64,000 bases of DNA from Coffea arabica (taxonomy: Eukaryota > Streptophyta > Magnoliopsida > Gentianales > Rubiaceae), in assembly GCF_036785885.1 (NCBI RefSeq), contig NC_092322.1, forward strand, positions 13,600,466-13,664,465, read 5' to 3'. Under the pieces are notes generated by a model. It was not told where the DNA came from and searched no databases. It saw nothing but the letters and a program-made list of their open reading frames with translations. Positions 58,975 through 64,000 of the stretch are shown piece after piece. The translations under genes were made by a program, and so were the position numbers. Position 1 is the stretch's first letter; each line of letters opens with the position of its first letter.

Positions 58975-60457
58975 GTTATCTTTTCAGGATAAAGGATCAA
59001 ACAAGTCAAAATGGTTTATTGATAGCGGCTGCTCAAGGCACATGACCGGTGATCCTTCCTTGTTCATAAAGCTGAAATCAAAATCAAGTGAAAATGTAAC
59101 ATTTGGTGATGATGTGAAAGCTAAGACAATTGGAATAGGTGATGTTGGTAAGGATGGTGAAACTTTTGTTCATAATGTGCTCTTGGTTGATAACTTAGGT
59201 TATAACTTGCTTAGTGTTAGTCAACTGTGTGATAAAGACTTGTATGTGTTATTTAAAAAGCATGAATGCATTGTACTTGATTCCAAATATAATGTTGTGT
59301 TCAAAGGTAAGAGGTTTAATGACATATATATTGTGATTCTTGATAAAGTTGATTCTTCTAGCTTAAAATGCCTTAAAGCTTCAAATGAAGATTCTTGGTT
59401 GTGGCATAGAAGACTTTGTCATTTTAACATGGATTTACTAAAGGAAATTTCGAAAAAGGAGTTGGTTAGAGGCTTGCCAAAAATTAGTTTTGATAAGGAC
59501 AAAATATGTGATGCATGTCAATTTGGGAAGCAAACTAAAATTTCTTTTAAACCAAAAATGTGTGTATCTACTTCAAAACCTTTGGAACTCTTGCATCTTA
59601 ATTTATTTGGTCCCACTCAAATCACTAGCTTGGGAGGTAAAAAATATTGTTTTGTAATTGTTGATGATTATTCCAGATACACTTGGGTGATATTTCTTGC
59701 TCATAAAGATGATGCCTTCAAGAATTTTACTTCAATGTTTGCTAAAGTGCAAAATCTGCTTGGGTTAAAAATTGTTAGGATTAGAAGTGATAATGGGACG
59801 GAATTCAAGTATTGTGGTTTTCCAGAATTTTGTGATCATAATGGTATAACACATGAGTTTTCTATTGCAAGGACTCCACAGCAAAATGGTGTTGTAGAAA
59901 GGAAAAACAGGACTCTCCAAGAGGCTGCTAGAACTATGTTGAATGAATGTAGGTTGCCTAAATATCTTTGGGCGGAAGCGGTAAACACTGCATGTTATGT
60001 GATGAATAGAATACTCTTGAGACCTATTTTAAAGAAAACTCCTTATGAGCTGATTTTTGATAAGAAACCTACGGTTGGTTATTTCAAAGTATTTGGTTGT
60101 AAATGTTTTATTTTGAATCTAAAGGAACATCTTGGTAAGTTTGACAAAAAATCTGATGAAGGAATATTTTTGGGGTATTGTGAGAATAAAAGAGGATATA
60201 GAGTTTTTAATAGAAGGACACTTGTGATTGAAGAAGCTATACATATAACATTTGATGAAGCCAATGATGATAATTCCAAAAGTTTGTGTGAGGATGATGA
60301 TGTAGGTGTTCGAGAAGGAATGGAAAAGCTATCAATTGGAAATGAAGGAAGTTCTGAACCAGCAGCAACTGAAATGGAAAATGAAGTTCATAATGATCAA
60401 GAAGAGGAAGATGAAGACAAAAATGATGATCCACTCAAAGATCTTCCCAAGGCTTGA
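58975..60457 (+). pseudogene. pol: pol part 1: protease and integrase
   Basis: Open from just after the gag2 stop, in a different frame and without its own good start. The protease motif is DSGCSRHMTGD. The integrase zinc-binding region is WHRRLCHF with CDACQFGK. The catalytic core has the second Asp (RSDNGTEF) and Glu (NGVVERKN), but the position of the first Asp reads Asn (LHLNLFGP, codon 59600-59602). The frame ends in TGA at 60455-60457; open sequence continues beyond it in the same frame. With a changed catalytic residue, integration activity should be lost. Confidence 0.85.
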
Positions 60458-62101
60458 AAATTCAACCAAAATCATCCAAAAGAGCTTATAATTGGTGATC
60501 CATCCGAGAAGGTAAACACTCGTTCCTCATCTAGAAAATTGATTGATAATTTTGCTTTAGTTTCTCTTTTTGAACCCAAAAATATCAATGATGCTTTAAA
60601 GGATGAAAATTGGATTTTGGCTATGCAAGAGGAACTTAATCAATTTGAGAGAAATGAAGTTTGGACACTTGTTGATAGACCTCAAAATCAACCTATCATT
60701 GGCACAAAGTGGATTTTTAGAAATAAGTTGGATGATAAAGGTGTTGTTGTAAGAAATAAAGCCAGATTAGTTGCTAAAGGATATGCACAAGAAGAAGGAA
60801 TAGATTTTGATGAAACATTTGCTCCCGTACCAAGATTAGAATCTATTAGAATGCTTCTTGCTTTTGCTTGCTTCAAAGGTTTCAAATTGTTTCAAATGGA
60901 TGTTAAAAGTGCCTTTTTAAATGGTTTTATTGATCAAGAAGTGTATGTGGATCAACCCCCAGGTTTTGAAAATACAAAATTTCCAAGTCATGTGTTTAAA
61001 CTTTCTAAAGCTTTCTATGGTTTAAAACAGGCTCCAAGAGCTTGGTATGAAAGATTAAGTGGGTTCTTGATTGAAAAAGGTTTCAAAAGAGGTATTGTGG
61101 ACACCACACTTTTTACTAAGCATGTGTTGAATGACCTTTTCATTGTGCAAATATATGTTGATGATATTATCTTTGGTGCTACTAATGAGTATCTATGTAA
61201 GGAGTTTTCCACCACTATGCAAAATGAATTTGAAATGAGTATGATGGGAGAATTAAATTTCTTCCTTGGACTTCAAATACATCAAACTCTTGAGGGAATC
61301 TTTATCAATCAAGCAAAGTATACCAAGGAATTACTGAAAAGGTTTGGCATGGAGGACTCAAAACAAGTTGGAACTCCAATGTGCACTTCCACAAAGCTTG
61401 ACAAAGATGAAGAAGGTAATCATGTGGATGAAAAGCATTATAGAGGTATGATCGGAAGCTTACTCTATTTAACTGCAAGTAGACCTGATATTATGTTTGC
61501 AGTTTGCTTGTGTGCTAGATTTCAATCGTGTCCAAAAGAATCACATTTGAATGCTGTAAAAAGAATTTTTAGGTATTTGAAAGGTACATTAGGCTATGGT
61601 CTTTGGTATGCTAAATCCAGTGAGTTTGCACTATATGGTTATTCGGATGCTGATTTTGGAGGGTGTCGTGTAGATAGAAAGAGTACTAGTGGATCTTGTC
61701 ACTTTCTTGGAAATTCTTTAGTCTCTTGGTTTAGCAAGAAACAAAATGCAATCTCATTGTCTACAACCGAAGCAGAATATATTGCCGCTAGTGCATGTTG
61801 TGCTCAATTTTTATGGATGAAGCATACCCTGAATGACTATGGATTGTTGTATGACTGCATGCCTGTATTCTGTGATAATACGAGTGCTATAAATTTGACC
61901 AAAAATCCTATTCAGCATTCTAGGACAAAGCATATTGAAATAAAGCACCACTTTATTCGTGATCTTGTTCAAAAAGGTGAAATTTGTGTAAATTATGTTT
62001 GTTCTAAAGATCAATTTGCTGATATTTTTACAAAAGCTTTGCCATTAGATCAATTCATTCATCTAAGATCAAAATTAGGAATGTTCGAAAAATCATCATA
62101 A
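60458..62101 (+). CDS. pol: pol part 2: reverse transcriptase and RNase H
   Basis: In the same frame as part 1, separated only by the TGA; the first Met lies near 60539. The RT landmarks are WIFRNKLDDKG, QMDVKSAFLNG, LKQAPRAWYERL and the active site YVDDI (about 61156). RNase H follows, with YSDADFGGCRVDRKSTSG, STTEAEYIAAS and DNTSAINL. The end, KSS, is followed by TAA at 62099-62101. The RT and RNase H residues look intact. Confidence 0.9.
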   Translation, partial: KFNQNHPKELIIGDPSEKVNTRSSSRKLIDNFALVSLFEPKNINDALKDENWILAMQEELNQFERNEVWTLVDRPQNQPIIGTKWIFRNKLDDKGVVVRNKARLVAKGYAQEEGIDFDETFAPVPRLESIRMLLAFACFKGFKLFQMDVKSAFLNGFIDQEVYVDQPPGFENTKFPSHVFKLSKAFYGLKQAPRAWYERLSGFLIEKGFKRGIVDTTLFTKHVLNDLFIVQIYVDDIIFGATNEYLCKEFSTTMQNEFEMSMMGELNFFLGLQIHQTLEGIFINQAKYTKELLKRFGMEDSKQVGTPMCTSTKLDKDEEGNHVDEKHYRGMIGSLLYLTASRPDIMFAVCLCARFQSCPKESHLNAVKRIFRYLKGTLGYGLWYAKSSEFALYGYSDADFGGCRVDRKSTSGSCHFLGNSLVSWFSKKQNAISLSTTEAEYIAASACCAQFLWMKHTLNDYGLLYDCMPVFCDNTSAINLTKNPIQHSRTKHIEIKHHFIRDLVQKGEICVNYVCSKDQFADIFTKALPLDQFIHLRSKLGMFEKSS

Positions 62102-62591
62102 ATTTTTCATTGCCTTCGGACGTCCGAAAGAGGATGAATGGACGTCCGATGATGTTCTTCAGCCATTTTCCAGATTGCACCTGTTCGGACGCAGCTGTCG
62201 GACGCACAACTTCGTTCGGCAGTCCGACAGTGCAACGGCTCATTTTTTAAAATAACTTTCTTCCTTATTTGCTTCAGTCTCTTCCTATTCTATCTCTTCT
62301 CGGACGAAAACCCTCTCTTCTCTCACTCTCAAATTCGTACCATTCTGTAGCTACCATTCCCAAATTGACTCAACCAAAACATTTCCCCATCGTTTGCGTT
62401 TCATTTCTCCTGATCATTTCACCAAACTGAGTAACACTTCGCAAATCCCCAAATTTTCCTCACAATCCTACTCTTGCATAACCGCTCTGTCAAATCTCGT
62501 TCAAGGTGTTTTTGTCCCAAAATTTCTGTGCGATTCACTTCCCTACTGTTGTGTGCATCATTTGCATCCTCCATTCCACACATTTAGAACA
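62102..62591 (+). other. Spacer between pol and the env-like ORF
   Basis: Contains a second, looser set of CGGACG/CGTCCG words (62118-62310). The frame upstream of the env-like ATG stays open from 62394, so an earlier start is possible. Confidence 0.6.
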
Positions 62592-64000
62592 ATGGTGAAT
62601 CTAAGGGGAGGAAAAGTTACTGCCGGACGCAAGCATCCACTCAGGGATGAGGATGAGAATCTTCCTACTGTCAAACGGACATCCAAACGCTTCAAAAGGG
62701 GAGCTATCAAGGGTCAAATGTCACGACCTACTCCACAACCCACTTCTCAACCAGAATCTGGACAGGGGACCTCTTCTCAACCGCCACCTAAATCAGTCCC
62801 TCTCCCTCCATTCTTTGATGATGCTGCGAAAGACAAATACGCCTGGATATCTCAGAAGGGTGTCATCCCTCAAAGAACTGTAAACCCCTCTGAATTTCGT
62901 TCCATAGGTTTAGAATCCATTCTAAGTCTATTTGATTTCCAGAAATGGTCGCATCTCATTTCCATGCCCAATGTCTACTATCCTGATATGCTGCATCAAT
63001 TTTTTGCTAACCTTAGGAAAGGAACTGACCAAACTGAGATCATGTCTAGGGTAAATGGGGTAGACCTAATCTTTGATTCTGATACTGTGAATTCCATTTT
63101 AAAGACTACCATTGAACGTTTGTGCAAAGATAAGGTTGCTAATTTCTTTTCTTATGAAGAGCTTCCTACTGCTGCAAATCATTTTGATGGGACAAAAATG
63201 TTAACTTATTTTCAAAAGAAGTTTTTCTTCACCTGCTGATGCTAAGTTGAATGATTTGGCTCCTGTGAATTTGATTGCCTTTTCTATCATTTCAAACTTG
63301 CTTGTGCCCACTGATGGCCATAGAACTGATGCAAACAAAATGGAGCTGTATCTTTTTTACTGTTTTCGAGAAAAAATTCGGATTGATTTTGGTTTTGTCA
63401 TGTGCAAGTTTTTACTTCGCTATGCTACTGACTCTCGAAGAAAACTATCCTATGGGAAGTTTCTTCAAAAGATTTTTGAATTTTACAAAGTTCCAATTCT
63501 AGGTGTTTGTCCCAAAGAAGCATCTTCTTATGCTTTTACCAGAGCATATTTTGAAAGGAAAAATCTTATTTTTAAAGATAATCTGTGGGCATATAAGGGG
63601 GCATCATCTAGTGAACAAAGATCTAAGACTGTACATGATTCTTCACCCATTTCACTCACTCCCATTCACCCTAGGAAGTCTACCACTAAAGCATCTTCCT
63701 CTTCCAGTAATGAGGTAATTGAGCTTCTTCATGAACAAAAACAGCATGTTCTTCTTCTAGAATATGGCCTAATGCTCACCATGTCTTCTGAGCAACAAGC
63801 TGCCTTTCTTGATAAAAAGAACCTTCTTTTTCCTCCACCTGTGGTTGAGGAAGTCTCACATGACAAAGAACCTCGAACCACTGATCCAGGTTCATCAGTT
63901 CCAGATCCGAATCCATCAACTCCTGTGACTCCTCATGGCCCTTCCACATCAGACAAAGGCAAGGCACCAATTGAAGAAGCTACTGAAGATGATGAAGAAA
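62592..64000 (+). pseudogene. env-like ORF of the Sirevirus, frameshifted, runs off the window
   Basis: Starts MVNLRGGKVTAGRKHPL with a basic stretch (KRTSKRFKRG) and a Pro/Gln-rich segment. A globular region follows that resembles the putative plant transposon protein domain found after pol in Sireviruses (FRSIGLESILSLFDF, FANLRKGTDQTEIMSRVNGV). It stops at TGA 63237-63239. A second frame then carries on the protein-like sequence to the end of the window, so a 1-base change in the T-run at about 63218-63226 is the likely break. The role of this ORF in Sireviruses is unproven. Confidence 0.75.

Larger units (their letters stand above)
54150..64000 (+). mobile_element. Sirevirus-like Ty1/copia retrotransposon (3' part outside window)
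   Basis: In order: 5' LTR (54150-55425), primer site, degenerate gag1, purine tracts, gag2, protease-integrase, RT-RNase H and an env-like ORF that runs to the window end. The long two-knuckle coiled-coil gag, the extra ORF after pol and the multiple GGGGGA tracts are hallmarks of the Sirevirus (SIRE/Maximus) lineage. Several breaks (listed under the parts) mean this copy cannot move on its own. The 3' LTR is not in the window. Confidence 0.9.

Overview
This is nuclear DNA from a flowering plant, most likely a eudicot (possibly an asterid; I cannot name the species). The evidence is AT-rich intergenic sequence, GT-AG introns, plant-specific gene families (CYP92A P450, WAT1/EamA transporter, NYN-LOTUS protein) and a dense load of plant transposons: PIF/Harbinger, MULE, hAT-like MITEs, a solo LTR and a Sirevirus-type copia element.

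Layout. 1-8.2 kb: a three-exon minus-strand gene (7986-2027) for a 1051-aa NYN-nuclease/LOTUS protein with a probable organelle presequence. 8.2-14.9 kb: intergenic DNA with a Pack-type TIR element (9327-10276) that carries a captured exon of a chloroplast glutamyl endopeptidase gene, a hAT-like MITE made of CTCGAG/GAGCTC words, and a relic last exon of a WAT1 gene. 14958-20018: an intact seven-exon WAT1-related transporter (371 aa).

21.1 kb to about 54.1 kb: two tandem copies of one segment. Each holds a decayed TIR element, non-coding DNA, a dead PIF/Harbinger element and, about 130 bp beyond the Harbinger end, an intact two-exon CYP92A gene. The two P450s (509 aa each) differ at 21 residues by my count. 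After the duplication, copy A received a 6.3-kb MULE (31919-38220) with 146-147-bp TIRs, a MuDR-like transposase and a small GRF-zinc-finger/transmembrane ORF. Copy B received a 2.7-kb solo LTR (42662-45380) and, at 54150, the Sirevirus-like retrotransposon that runs past the window end.

54.15-64 kb: that retrotransposon has a 5' LTR full of TCGGACGTCCGA-type palindromes, a tRNA-Met-type primer site, two tandem gag genes (the first broken), pol with an internal stop and an Asp-to-Asn change at an expected integrase catalytic position, and an env-like ORF with a frameshift. Functional host genes are therefore four: the NYN-LOTUS protein, the WAT1 transporter and the CYP92A pair. The rest is transposons and their debris, whose order of insertion can be read from what the two duplicate copies share.
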